Assembly (NCBI RefSeq): GCF_041146395.1
Contig: NC_090989.1
Location: forward strand, 224,162,843-224,226,842
Direction: 5' to 3'
DNA length: 64,000 nt
Source of the DNA: Eulemur rufifrons
Lineage: Eukaryota; Chordata; Mammalia; Primates; Lemuridae
Under the pieces are notes generated by a model. The model was given only the letters and a program-made list of their open reading frames with translations. It was not told the DNA's origin and made no database searches. This document shows positions 49,986-62,714 of this stretch, piece after piece. Positions within the stretch are counted from its first letter, which is position 1. Every line of letters begins with the position of its first letter. Both the position numbers and the translations under genes were made by a program.

Positions 49986-50429
49986 AAATAATACAACACG
50001 TGGTGACCGGTGCTATAGAAGTATGAAGTAGGGTAAGTGGGCGGGAAATATGCTACTCTGTACTACAGAGGCCAGGGAAGGCCTCTCTGTTAAGGTGATC
50101 TTTGACACAGATTTGAAGAAAGTGAGGGCAGGAGCCATTGGCTATCTGGGGAAAGAGCATTCCAGGCAGAGGGTCGGCAAGCACAGACACCCTGATGAAG
50201 AAGTGAGCTTGGCCTGCATGAGGGCAGCAAGGGTGGCTTAGAGTGGGTAAAAGTCTTGGGAGATGAGGTTCCCTGTGCCCTTTCACTGCTCCAGAGATCC
50301 CATGCCCTCCACCACACAGCCCCAGCCATCCTAAAATACATCTATGCAAGGGATTTGTCCCAAAATTTCCTTTTATTGTGATTTACCTTTCTGTATGCTA
50401 CCCCTCAAAGCAGAAGTTTCCTGCTTCCT

Positions 50430-50585
50430 CCTAATAATTACTAATCCATCTCTTTCCTAAAATGTAAGGCCGTTGAGAACAGGGACTTGGTCTATTTACT
50501 CACTGCTCTAGGTTCAGCTCCTATTTCAGTGCTGGAAAATCAAGTAGGCTCTCGATGAATACTCATTGTATGGATGACCTGGGAA
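50430..50585 (+). mobile_element. L2 3' fragment (plus)
   Basis: 'aatgtaaggccgttgagaac', 'agggacttggtctatttact' and 'ctcgatgaatactcattgta' are the L2 3' end. Confidence 0.7.
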
Positions 50586-52744
50586 ACCAAGCTGTGTTAC
50601 ATGGTAACGGATGCCTGTTGGAGGGAGGAGACCTAAGTTCTAGATGTGGTGACACAAAAGCAGTAAGAGAGTGACCTCTATCAACCACTCATGTCTCTGA
50701 GCCTCAGATATAAAAGCGCTGGATCAGAAGTAGGGCTGGTAAAACCCTGCTGCAGGCATGACTACTCACCCCTTCATGTCCCTTAAACTCTCTAATGGAC
50801 CGTGGCTCTCTTTCTCTCTAGACAAGACTGCAGCTTCTTTCCCAGCCCAATGCTCTTACCAGCTGCTACCCATGGGTCAGAGATGATCGTCATGATGAAC
50901 CTAATTTGCCATTCCTTGACTAGCAGATTTTTAAGATTCCTTTCAGCTTTAATGTCCTATAACTAAATCTAAGCAAGTCTTCTTGTTTGGCCACGTGGAG
51001 GTACATGTTACTGCAAAATCGACTCCAGGAAATCACACTGGTCACAGTCGGGTGACCCCTGCTGGCTGCCCACCAAGCTGCTTCTACAGCAGAGGCAGTC
51101 AACTGGCAACACTGGATTCAATTCCGACAAATATTTTTCACCAAAAAATGAATTCAGTGCTAGATTTTCAGGGTCTTTCAAAGGCTACTAGGGCTGATCC
51201 TTGGAGAAAGCTGGATGTTGTGGTTCTCCTGGAATCCCATTGCATGGAAGCTTGGGTCCCATTCATCATCAGTACAGGCCTGGCCTAGCCTGAAGCCTTT
51301 AGATCACGCTATATTTTCTGGCCCCTAAGAGTGTGTTTCTGAGGTCCCTGACTCGGTTCTGGTCTTCGGCCTCATCCCTCCTCAGGCATCCATTCCTGAC
51401 CTGTCCCTGACCTGTTTCCATGTGTCCCTTGCACACTTCCTTGCTCTCGATGCCTGATCTGATTTGGACACTCTCTTCCTACAACATGCACTCACCCCTC
51501 AGAACACGTCCTCTTTCAGCCGCTCCAGGTAACAAGCCCAGTTAAATCCATCCTGAAGTCAGGAACACTCCCCACGGGCAGGCCCAGGAGATCGGCATTT
51601 CTGCTGAGAAAGAGAAATACACAAACATCCAGACACAGAGCAAGACCATGAAAGATGCCCCAATCCTACCAAGAAATGTGGGATTGTCTCAACTTCGTCC
51701 CCAAACCACTAAAGGGAGCTTTTTTAAATAAATGACATAAACACATAAATACAAAGAAAATTGGAGAAGAATTAGCAGAGAAGTCAACAAAATTTTCAAC
51801 GCTGAAAATGATAAGCAGTACCTGTCCTAGTCAACCAGCAAACAGGAGCTAAAAGAGAACCTTATTACATGGGCCCTGTAACAGGAGACTTATAAACACC
51901 ATATGTTTTCAAAGTTAGAGAAACTTTGTTCAGATACCTGTTATCCAAGCAAGTTCCCTTTCACCCATTCAACCAAAACATCTTGACGTCATCACCAATG
52001 ACTCCACCTTCCTCTGAGTCTGTGTCTCACAACAGTGGTGCCTCGGAGTAACTGAAGTGCTTTAAACCCCTTAAATTCCAGCAGCCCACCACCAAAGTCA
52101 CCCCAAATAAATACACAATGGAGGTGAAAATGGTGTGCTTGGTATGTAAGCACAGCTCCAAGACAACCCCAACCCTCCAACCCTTCACACCAAATCACCG
52201 TCCTCTAAGCCTCTCTCTCTTCTGTACAAATTCTGGAGTGACAACTGGGGTCTCAGCTACTAGTTCTTCTTGGTGTTCTGCCTCAGGTTAGCTCCCCTCC
52301 CCCTGTAAAAATCATCCCCACGCCTGCTCTGAGCAATCACTGCATCTGGGGAGGGGGTTGGCTCTCACTGTAAGTGGAGGGCTTAACAGTAATATTAAAT
52401 TTTGCGGAGGCTTTTCTGGAGTTAAGTTATATAGCATGGCCAGAGATATGCCTGTGGGGCTGTAATTTAGCATAGACAGGGTTAGGGAAGCTAGAGGCCC
52501 AGGTGGTTAATGCGGCCATCAGACAGCCTTTCTTAAACACCTACAGCCTCAAGAGAGCCTTTGCTTAGGCTTGATTGCCTGTCAGAGGGCCCAAGGCCAC
52601 TGCTGACTAAACAGGAAGCATGAACATGTTGCTCCAGATATCTAGAAATCAGAACTTATATTTGGGAGGCAAAGTCTTGACTCCAGCTTGTACTGAATTG
52701 CCCCGAGTTTATGGTGCATGGTAATAAAAAGGCCAAGAGTTTTG

Positions 52745-52950
52745 AATGTATGGATATGGGTTTGAAGCCCGAATCTATAAATTACCCGTGTGATCTTGCT
52801 TCATCTTTCTGGACCTCAATTTCCTGGGCTGCAAAATTGAGGCAATAATAATACTGACCTTTCATGGCTGTGTCCAGAATTTTAAATAAGATACATAAAA
52901 ATTTTCAGTGCAATGCTAATGACACAGTAGCCCTCTGGAAGTGATGGATA
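52745..52950 (+). mobile_element. MIR SINE (plus)
   Basis: 'ggatatgggtttgaagcccg', 'acctcaatttcctgggctgc' and 'aaaattgaggcaataataat' mark the MIR core. Confidence 0.8.
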
Positions 52951-53257
52951 GTCTTTTTATTTTCACCGAGGCAAACACTCATTTCACTTCCAGCTGGAAG
53001 TGGGTCTCAAGAGCACCCATGGTTGGGTCAAAATTTTCCTCAAAAAACACCTTAAAATCATCTTATATGTTTGAATAAAATTTTGATTTAATTGAGGAGG
53101 CCCCACAGTTGTGGGTTCTATACTGGAAAAGGAAAGAAAAAAGTCGTAAGAGCAGGAGTTACCAATCAGCTGCTTTCTCTACACATAGTCTCTGATCTCT
53201 AAGGAAATTAATATCTTCATGGGAGCAACCAGGATGAGTTCTCTGACTGAAGGGATA

Positions 53258-53400
53258 AACTGGTGATTCTCAACCCTGGTTGCACATAAAAAAAAAAAAA
53301 AAAAAAAAACCCAAACAATTAATTTAGAATCGCTTGAAGTAAGGAATAATTAAGGGCTCTCTGGTGACCCTAGTGTACAGCCAGAATGAAAAACCACCAG
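53258..53400 (+). mobile_element. MER5A-like element interrupted by an A run
   Basis: 'ctggtgattctcaaccctgg' and 'ttgcacat' are the left end. An A run of about 24 bases with ccaaacaatta follows, and the element resumes 'tttagaatcgcttgaagtaa'. Confidence 0.7.
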
Positions 53401-54534
53401 GATCTTTTTTTACAATGACTTATTGGATGGAATATAAGCATTTAGTCGTTTAGATAATTGGTTTCTTTCAAACAGAATCACCTGAGTCTCAGCATAGCTG
53501 CTGCTAAATCACTTTCTGACAAGTGGCCAACAGTTTAATGTCAGAGGCTTTAGCCAAAATCATGAAGTCATGTTGCCCAGGCATAGTGGCCTCAGATTAC
53601 CTGAGCATATTGAGGCCAAAGGAAGGGGACAACATCAAGACCAAAAGAAGAGTTGGGTCGTCTTCTTCTCATAAGGAAGCAGGCAAACTAAGGCTCCAAA
53701 GAGGAGAAAAGGCAAAATCTGGAAGTAGGGCAGAGGCCGGTTTAACAGCAAGACATGAAGCTGCAGAGCGTGGTAGCCACGGAATGACTCCCGTTGGTAG
53801 GAATGAAGCCTGGGGAACTTGCTGGTAGGGACGCCGCCCGGGACACTGAAGCCTACTGGTTCCTCACACAGACTGTAAGGCTAAGGGGCCCAGACTTAAA
53901 ATGCGTTGAAGCAAAAAAATGGGGAGAGCTGAGGGACCACCCAGCACAAACCTGCCGCAGTCCCTTGCTGGAGAAGAGGTAGGGTGTGCTGTGAGGGGTA
54001 TTCTTCAAGCGCGAGGAATAAATTAAGACTTACACGGGGGCCCAGATGGTGATTGGCTCTGCCCTTGGTGAACTGAATTCCATGCCGGCCCTGAAGCAGC
54101 AGAGGGCTCCTTCCATCCCCCTGCACCTCCGCCACCACCCTGCCCGCATCATCTCAGAGAATCCTCTTCATATCTCAATCCTGGGCTACACGCTTTCCCC
54201 CAGGCCTTTTCCATAATGAGTCCTCCAGGCTACCATAGTCTGAGACCATTCCACAAAGGACAATATTACTGCTGTGTGAACACCTCATCTCAAAGTTTTA
54301 TTGCAGGGCTTCTCTCTCTGGCCTTCTAGAACATTCTCCAGGTTGACAAAGAAACTGCTCCCCCAAAGCCCCGTAACAGGCATGAGCAGATTATCCTCCT
54401 CTTCTTGGTTCCCATGGCTAGAATCCTTAACTAATTCTGTACCCACAGAGTAGGGCTGATTTCACAAGCTGTTATTTCAGCTGCTGGTGTCAACATCTGC
54501 TCCCAATTTACTTGCCGAACACCTCTAGTATGCA

Positions 54535-55545
54535 CGGAGCCACGCTGTCACGCTTCACCCCATTCTGGTTCTCGTTCCCCCCACCCTCAAACACATCTGC
54601 GTGTGCAGACCCCTCCCACTCCCAGTTCTGTCCACAGTTGATCCATCCGTCTCTGCTCCAGCCCCCAGCCCCTTGGGAGCTTGCACTATTGCCTTACTGC
54701 AGCCTCTCACCACCTCTGTAACTGGGAGACACCTTCACTACACCCTGCTTTAATTCTGCTCTCAGGGGCTTTCTTATACCACCTTGTTTTAAGTCACTCC
54801 CCTGCTTCCGAGGCTCCCGGTGGCCTGCAGGACAATGTCCTTAGCACTCTTCCACTTGGAATGATAAGGCCTCTTAGCATCTGACTCTCAGAAGTTTAGA
54901 GTGAAGGAACTCTGGATTCAACTCCAGTCTCTACCACATTCTTGTGTGGCCTTGGGCAAGGTACTTAACCTCTCTGTGCCTCAGATTCCTCACCTGTAAA
55001 ATGGGGATAATAATAGTACCTCCCTCACAGGGTTGTTGTAGTATTTAAATGAGCTAGTATGTTTAGAGTATCCAGAAGAGTGTCCAGCATGTGGTAAGTG
55101 GGCACTAAATATTAACTGTTACTGTTTTAAGTACCACCTGTCCCCCTCCTTCCCTCCCAGCTTCACACGTATATTGATTTGCAGCCAATCGGAATGCTCT
55201 CTAATCACATTCTGTGTTCCCCTGGCTCTTGGCCTTGACATACACTGTGTGGAATACCTTTTCCCTCCTCTCTCTTCCCAAGCACCCAATGGACACACTT
55301 CAAGACTCATCTTCTCTGTGAGTGTACCCAAGCACTGCTCCAATGGAGTCAGACGTGCTCGTCACTGTGCCCTCGTAAGTTCCCTGTGCTCACCTCTATT
55401 AGAGCACAGATCACACAGGATTGTAATGAACTGTCTCCTGTCTCTCTGTCAATCCTTCCAGCAAGGGCTTTGCCTTATTGATCTTGGCAATGTCAGCACC
55501 TGGCACTCAGCTGGACAAGGAAAGCAGGCTCGATAAAGGCTGGTA
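54535..55545 (+). mobile_element. L2 LINE 3' region split by a MIR (MIR at about 54890-55115)
   Basis: L2 text runs to about 54880 ('ccggtggcctgcaggacaat') and resumes after 55120 ('cctccttccctcccagcttc', 'catcttctctgtgagtgtac', 'ttccagcaagggctttgcct', 'cagcacctggcactcagctg'). Between them is a well kept plus-strand MIR ('gtggccttgggcaaggtact', 'ctgtaaaatggggataataa', 'cacagggttgttgtagtatt'). Confidence 0.85.
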
Positions 55546-55974
55546 GAATTAAGTAATCGATTGTATAAGGATATAGAATAGAGATGGGCTACAAATATGT
55601 CCCAGGCTGCCTGGGACAGCTCTGATTTAGGCCACAGTCCTGATATAATTATTAACAGCATCCTCTTTCACTGTCAAAAGTATATCCTTTGGATAATAAA
55701 TTATAAGGCCACTCTAGGTATTAGAGCTGTGATTCTCACCCTATCAGGCCAATTTTCCCTTGTTTAACAACTATTTTAGAAAACCCTACTCGCTATCCTT
55801 AAATGGAATTGATAGATATAGAAACTGCCAATGATAGGATCTCCAAATAATCCTAATACTTCCATTCCAAATAATTCTATTCCTAAATGGAATGCTAAAT
55901 GGAAAATAAAGAAGATTTGAAAGTAGCTTCAAATAGAATTACATCGACAGTATTTTGATGTATAAATATTTGGC

Positions 55975-57195
55975 TAAGTGACTTATACTTCTGGTCCAGA
56001 TGGAGTAACAGAAACCAAAATTATCCTCTCGCCTGAAACAACTGGACAAACGCTGGAGAAAACATGTGAAACTGTGGTCTTGAAGACACTGGAATCAAGC
56101 AACAAAGGGCAGTGGGCCCAAGAGATGAGAAACCAAGGAGGCTCACCCCACAATTGACCTACCTCACCATCTTGTGAGAGTTTCCAGGCCACAGCACAGG
56201 AAGGAAGAATGTGGGTGGAGCCTACAGAGCTCCCTGAGTTGAGAAGTCAGAACAGGGCAGAGCACTGGGCAGGAGAGCACCGCACAGACACACAGCTCTG
56301 GAACTCTGGAAGGCATACTCCAGAGAGTAGTGATCAGAGTACATGAGTGAAAAAACCGCCTGAGACTGGAGAAAGAACCATCCACAAAGATTAAAGGGAT
56401 TAAAGGGTACCCAGAGCTCACATGGGGCCAGGGACAGTCCATGTCACCATCAGCCAGGATGGAAAACCTTGTAATTTGTGAAGATAGACTACTCAGAAGG
56501 GTTTTGCCTCAGTAGTAATCAAAACAACCCTAGACCAAATACTGTTCTTAGCTCCCAACAAAGCTTATAAGCAAGATCTGAAAAGATCAAACTTTTTCCA
56601 AGTAACTTAACTGTGTGAGAGAACAAAGCTCAAGAATATTTATAGGAATATAAAAATACTCATGCAACCAATAAGGTAAAATTGACAATATCTGCCATCC
56701 AATCAAAAATTAGCAGGGATGTGAAGTGGCAAGAGAAAATATGGAACACAATGAGGATAAAAATCAGTGATAGAATTAGTAGATAAGTACATTTTTAGAG
56801 TTAATGTAACTGTATTTCATATGTTTCAGAAGCTAGAGTAAAGGTTGAGCATTTTAACTTTGGAAGATAAAGACCCAAATTGAACTCCTAGAGATGAACA
56901 TTACAAGATATGAGATGAAAAATACATTGGATGGACTAAGAGCAGATTAGACACTGTAGAATAAAAGATAAGTGAATTTAAAACGTAGCAACAGAAATGA
57001 TCCAAAAAACACAGAGAGAAAAATACTGAAAAAAATAAAATAAAGTATCATCAAGCTGTGGGACAACTTTAAGCCACCTAATAGAAGTGTATTTGGAGTC
57101 CCTGGGAGGAGAAAGGACAGAAAAAAAAAGAAAGAAGGGCTGAAAATTGTCCAAGTGCTCAGGCAAAAGGAACCTACAAGACAATGAAGTCATCC
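55975..57195 (+). mobile_element. Old L1 5'UTR/ORF1 fragment (L1M-type, plus)
   Basis: 'ttctggtccagatggagtaa' and 'actgtggtcttgaagacact' belong to the 5' region. 'agattagacactgtagaata', 'gtagcaacagaaatgatcca' and 'caagctgtgggacaacttta' belong to ORF1 of old L1s. Frames are destroyed. It ends near 'gaacctacaagacaatgaag'. Confidence 0.8.
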
Positions 57196-57299
57196 GATGC
57201 TTACATGTAAATCACCATGAAAGTAACACCTGCACATGCAGACCACTGCAGCAGGTGTTATTCTGCTGATTCAAATGTGAATATCATCTTTTCTTCCTG

Positions 57300-57455
57300 G
57301 GGTGGAGATGGGGTGCGGGGCACTGTCTGGCATTACTCCGGGATGTTCATTACCCCTAGACCTCATCCAATAAACATCAATAATGCCTCCCGACCATTGT
57401 GCCCCCAAGACAGAAATTACTCCCTAGAGCACAGTGCCACTGCTTTGAGAACCAT
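57300..57455. mobile_element. hAT-like element fragment
   Basis: 'ggcactgtctggcattactc', 'cgggatgttcattaccccta' and the closing 'tgctttgagaaccattag' resemble a nonautonomous hAT element ending in 'gagaaccactg'. It directly precedes another hAT element. Confidence 0.5.
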
Positions 57456-57469
57456 TAGTCTAGTATAGA

Positions 57470-57745
57470 CCAGGGGTCAGCAAGCTGTGGCCTGCTTTTA
57501 TATGGCTTTACATTTTTAAACGGTTGTAAAGGAGGAGAAAGAAAGGGAAGAAAGACAGAAGGAGAAGAAGAAAATGGAAGAGGAGGAGACAAAGAAGGAG
57601 AGAAGAAGTAGAAGTGGTGGTATAGTAATGGAAGGAGGAGGGCGGAGGGGAGGGGGGAGGGGAGGGGAGCAGGAGAAGCAACAGAGACTATACGTGACCC
57701 ACAAAGCCTAAAATGAGATCTTGCTGACCCCTGGTCTGGACTCCA
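57470..57745. mobile_element. hAT-type element carrying a purine-rich expansion
   Basis: Ends 'ccaggggtcagcaagctgtg' and 'gatcttgctgacccctggtc' are good terminal inverted repeats, and 'gtgacccacaaagcctaaaa' is the known inner arm. Between about 57526 and 57680 the middle is replaced by almost pure A/G (gga, ggaga and agaag repeats), including a G-rich block near 57640-57668. Confidence 0.8.
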
Positions 57746-59725
57746 GGGGAAAAAGGACATCGTACGGTTCATCTCTTCAAGGGGTTTATAACGCAATGGA
57801 GAATGTATCTTTTAGGATTCAGAGAAGCAGAACCATTATGAGTGATATTATACCCATTAGACTCTGCCATCGTGGGAGCCAATGACGAAGTCTATGGAAG
57901 ACTGATGACTTTGTGTCTCAGGGCCACCATCAGTCAGGAAGAGAAGCTGCACATGAAGTGCAGGGACAAACTGGAGCCCACGAGAACCAGCTGGAGCCTA
58001 CAAAGATGAAGTAGAACCCATGTCTGTCTCTCATCACCTCCAATTTGGTTGATGGGAATGACGGAGTAAGTAGGCTGCACCCTGGGTGGGTGGTGCTCCA
58101 GGAGCCACCGGCACCTGCTGACCCACACCCCCAGTGCAGAACACAGAACCACAGCAACGGAGCCAGACAGCAGCCTTCCAGCAACACAGCTGCTGCTTTG
58201 CCTCCGCCTTCCCATTCTTGTGCAGACGTCTCTGGGGCCCAACCTTAACCTGGAGCCGCACAGAAACCGGGATTCTGGGGACCTGGTTCTGGTTTAGCTA
58301 AATTGAGATAATGCAAAGCCACTACAGGGAGAAAAGGCTAACAATTGTAACAGGGAATAATACAAAATAAAACACAATTGAATGATATATGGGAGAATTC
58401 TGGATCTAAATGCTAAGGAAATGTACAGGATGGGGAGATCAGTGAGAAGGCAAGGACTGGGAAAGATGTCTTAGGGCCGGCAGGGCGTGAACCAGGCTAG
58501 GGAAAGGGCTAGGATCTGGGCAGAGATGGAGTAGGGTGGGTGTCTGAGGCTGACAAAACAATTAGGGGTCAGCATGGCTTGTGCTGGGACAGGGAGGAGA
58601 CTGGCTTGAGGAGAGAGCAGGGCTGGAGGCAGAATTTCAAAGGCTATGCCACTGTCATTTCTTGCCACTGTTATTTCTGGGCAGCATCGTGAAAGGCATG
58701 TTTGGAGAGGACGAATGCAGCGCATGGCAGCTGGAAGGAGAGCAGCTCAGAGGCAGTTTTCTGGAGAGGGGAAAGCAGAAATGAATGTATGTATTGAATG
58801 TCCATGGTGAATCAGGCAGGCTGTGCTTGTGTTTTTGTTTTCTAAATCTCTTGAGGATATAGGAAATGAAAGAAGTTTCCCCTTTGAGTCCTGGGTCCCA
58901 ACAGGCTCAGGGGACAGGATGAACATAGAGAACAAAGGCGAGGCATGTCCATGCTACAGCTGGGGAGGGCTGCAGAGGAGGCACAGAGCCACCTAAACAG
59001 CCAGGGATGCTGTGCACAGTGCCAGCCAGCCACACATGGAAGGTTTGCGTCTGCAGAAGGTTCACCTATTTCAGCACTGGGGAAGCGACCCTGGAAGGGG
59101 CATTCACAGCAGGCCAGGTTAGCAACAGGGAGTCGCAAAAACATGTAAACAGGAGCACTGAGGTAAAAACACCCAGGAAATAAGTCTCCCCTCGTTAAAG
59201 ACATTGGGCAAGGAAATGAAGGAAAGAAACAGGGCAGCAACAAGTGACAAGGATGTCACCCTATTCTATTTTCTCTCTCATCTTTTTCACTCTTTCCCAA
59301 GTTACTTCTGACATGGTCCATTGAATTCGAGTTATACTGACCCCAAGTATTCTATTTCATGTTCTATCTTCTAGAACATTTTTTAAACATATTACAAACA
59401 TACACTTTTGCAAAATAAGTACAGTTACATAAAATCCATTCATTCATGTAACAGATCACAGATCTCTGTTGAATACCTACTAGCAGGCTCCATGCTAGGC
59501 ACCGCAGATAACAGTAACAAAGACAAAACCCGGCCCCAGTGGAGAAAACAGACTTGTAAACAAGTATAGCCATCAGATTGAATAGGCAAATCTACTGTCT
59601 CTCACTGTGTCCTTAAATCAACTCTCTGGGGCTCTTATTCTACCATCCCCAGAAACTCAAGCAGGACACACACCCCCACCACTCCCCACCTATGTCTTTC
59701 TGGTCACTGCTGGGAAATATAAAAT

Positions 59726-59960
59726 GTTCTTTGGCTGTAGGTGGTTTCCAGGGACTGGGGGGCAGGGTGAAGGGTGGAGAACAGAGGGAGTTGTTATTTA
59801 ACGGGTATAGAGTTTCAGTTTTGCAAGATGAAAAAGTTCTGGAGTGCTGTTGCAAAACAGTGTGAGTGTACTTACTACCGAACTGTGCACTTAAAAATGG
59901 TTAAGATGGTAAATTTTATGTTATGTGCTTTTTACTACACACAAAAAAAGTTCTTTGGCT
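59726..59960 (+). mobile_element. L1 3' end (plus) with 11-bp target duplication
   Basis: 'gggactggggggcagggtga', 'gttttgcaagatgaaaaagt', 'actgtgcacttaaaaatggt' and a short A tail form a severely 5'-truncated L1 of about 210 bp. The repeat gttctttggct flanks it (59726-59736 and 59950-59960). Confidence 0.9.
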
Positions 59961-60729
59961 ACTTCATGTCATACAACATAGTCTCAATTTAATAAAATTA
60001 AGATGTCAATCCCAATATCCAAGACTTCAATTTTGCGTTAGAGTTTAGACTTTTCCCTTGGGGACTGGGGCCTGTTGCAGTTGAAAATCTGACTTTGGGG
60101 ATGAAGAGTGTGAGGGCCTTTCTCTCTGCTCACCTAGGTCTCCTCCCCCATCTTACTAAGGAGGTTTCTCACCCCTTTAAAAGTCAGGATGGGGGAAAGA
60201 GATGGCTCCTAGGATGACCAACTGCCCCGTTTTCCTGGGACTGTCATAGTTTTAGTACTGAAAGTCCCATATCCCAGCACACCCCCCCAGTCCCAGGCAT
60301 CCCAGGGCCACAGATAACCCCAGATGAGGCAAGGAGAACATAAAGTTCTTACTTTGCTGGTTTTATTGCATGCTCTAACTAGCATTGGAGTTTCCACATC
60401 TGGCGGGTTCCCTCTCTCATGGATACTGCTGTGGGTTCTTTATAAATACCCTCTAGCTTGTCGGGAAAGTCTTACCTGCAGTTCCCCTGAATGGGCAAAT
60501 GAATTTCTATTCCAGCTGGTAGCTTGCCCCTCCTTCCACAGCCCTTGGGTATCTGGTGGGCCACCTCCAGCTTCTTTCTGCTAAGGTACCCTTTCTCCTC
60601 CAGGTGCTGTCTGGAGCAGGAAGTGAAAGTAACCACATGGCTGTCTTGCTGAGGTTTATTTGTGTTCCATAAGAAATACTCAGCTATTCTTACAAAAATC
60701 CAGTGTCACAGTAGACAAGCCAGCCCGCT

Positions 60730-62275
60730 AGCCATGCCCTAGGGCTGGTCGTGAGTCCCTTCCTCTCTTTTATCTGCTAATGCCTGCTAAGCCTTCAGGA
60801 CTCTGCTTTGGTGCCTCTTCCCCCAGGATGTACCCCCATCCCTGCCCTGCTTACATGCTCTCATAATAACATGGGCCTACCCAGCATAGCATTTTTTTTA
60901 TTTTTAATTTATTTTTAATTTATTTATTTATTTTTATTTTATTTTATTTCAGCTTCTTATAGGGGTACAAAAGTTCAGGTTATGTATATTGCCCATGCCC
61001 CCCCATCCCCCCGAGTCAGAGCTTCAAGGGTGTCCATTCCCCAGACAGTGTGTATCGCACTCATCATGTAGGTATATACCCATTCCCTCCCCGCCCCTCT
61101 GTCCGATACCCAACTGGTGTTATTCCCAAATATGCACTTAGGTGATGATCAGGGAAACCAATTTGCTGGTGAGTACGCGTGGTGCTTATAATGGATACTT
61201 CACTTAACAGAATGGGTTGCAACTCTCTCCAGGAGAACAAAAGAGATTCTATATCATCGTTATTTCTTACAGCTGAGTAATGCTCCATGGTATACATATA
61301 TCACATTTTACTAATCCACTCATGTATTGATGGGCATTTGGGTTGTTTCCACATCTTTGCAATTGTGAATTGTGCTGCTATAAACATTCGGGTGCAGGTG
61401 TCTTTTTTATAGAATGACTTTTGTTCTCTCACAAAAATCAAATCACGGTGGATAACAGACTTAAACCGTAGGTGTGAAACTATTAGAATTCTAGAAGAAA
61501 ATGTAGGAAAGACTCTTATAGACATTGGCCTAGGCAAAGAATTTATGAAGAAGACCCCTAAGGCAATCACAGCAACAACAAAAATAAATAAATGGGACCT
61601 GATTAAATTAAAAGCTTCTGCACAGCCAAAGAAACAGTCACGAGAGTAAACAGACAACCTACAGAATGGGAAAAAAATTTCGCATGCTACACATTCAATA
61701 AAGGACTGATAACAAGAATCTATTCAGAACTCAGGAAAATCAGTAAGAAAAAAATCAAACAACCCTATCAAAAAGTGGGCAAAGGACATGAATAGAAAGT
61801 TTTCAAAAGAAGATATAAGAATGGCTAACAAACATATGAAAAAATGCTCAACATCTCTAATCATCAGGGAAATGCAAATCAAAACCACAATGAGATATCA
61901 CTTAACTCCAGTGAGAATGGCCTTTATCAAAAAGTCCCAAAACAATACATGTTGGCGTGGATGCGGAAAGACAGGAACACTCATACGCTGCTGGTGGGAC
62001 TGCAAACTAGTGCAACCCCTGTGGAAAGCAATATGGAGATACCTTAAACAGATTCAAGTAGACCTACCATTCGATCCAGCAATCCCATTATTGGGCATCT
62101 ACCCAGCATAGCATTTATCACTCAATCTCACCGCTGCCTGCTTCCTTGTCTGTGTCCGAGGCTGGACTCTGACCCCTAGAGGTGGAGGCTGCATCTATCT
62201 TGGTCATCACTGCATCCCTTGCTCCTAGCACAGTACGAACACGGAGTAACTGCTCAGTGAATGTTTTCCGAATGG
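60730..62275 (+). mobile_element. L2 fragment split by the L1
   Basis: L2 text before ('cttcaggactctgctttggt', 'tacatgctctcataataaca') and after ('gaggctggactctgacccct', 'ctagcacagtacgaacacgg', 'aatgttttccgaatggatga') the L1 joins exactly at one copy of the 18-bp duplication. Confidence 0.8.
60877..62116 (-). mobile_element. 5'-inverted (twin-primed) L1 insertion with 18-bp target duplication
   Basis: The direct repeat ctacccagcatagcattt flanks the element (60877-60894 and 62099-62116). From 60895 to about 61430 it is minus-oriented L1 3' sequence starting with a T-rich (TTTA)n tail. From about 61435 to 62105 it is plus-oriented L1 ORF2 C-terminal sequence (text for [20 protein letters not shown] and FDPAIPLLG). 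The two parts lie next to each other in L1, and the switch is at about 61420-61436. At the right junction the L1 text 'gggcatctaccca' overlaps the target repeat by several bases. This is the classic twin-priming structure. Low divergence suggests a recent L1. Confidence 0.92.
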
Positions 62276-62714
62276 ATGAATGACAGGTAAATTTATACAT
62301 CAAGTGAAAATTAAGCTGAGCAGAAATGATGCCGGTCATTTGTGTAAGAGAAGGACGTGCCTGTTATTCTACGCATGCAAATTCTAATTTAAAGACATTG
62401 TAGTTTTTTCATGTATTCTGCCAGGCTTCAGTGGCAGGCAAGGGCAATTCTCTGTGTTAGCAGGGAGAGCTCTCCTGAAAGTCCTGTTGGTCCTAGGAAG
62501 TGCTGATCACAGGGCTTGTTCCTCACACCAGAAGGCTGAACTAAACTACCAGGAGAGCTGCGCTGGGAATCAAAGCAGCAGCGTGCCCTGTCCTCCAGCC
62601 ATGTGTGGCAGGAAATAAAGGATGCCACCATGTGAAGACTGACCCCAACACAGAGAGAAGGATGTCAAGCAAGATTCCACCAACACTTAGGGACACAACA
62701 TGCCTATTATCATC

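Noticed and set aside
57455..57796. 113-codon minus-strand frame rich in Ser/Pro/Phe
   Set aside because: Translation of the purine tract inside a hAT element.
61301..61657. 118-codon minus-strand frame
   Set aside because: It crosses the inversion switch of the L1 and is antisense to the ORF2-derived half, so it is an artefact.
61788..62111. 107-codon plus-strand frame ending [13 protein letters not shown]
   Set aside because: It is the C-terminal part of L1 ORF2, not a host gene.
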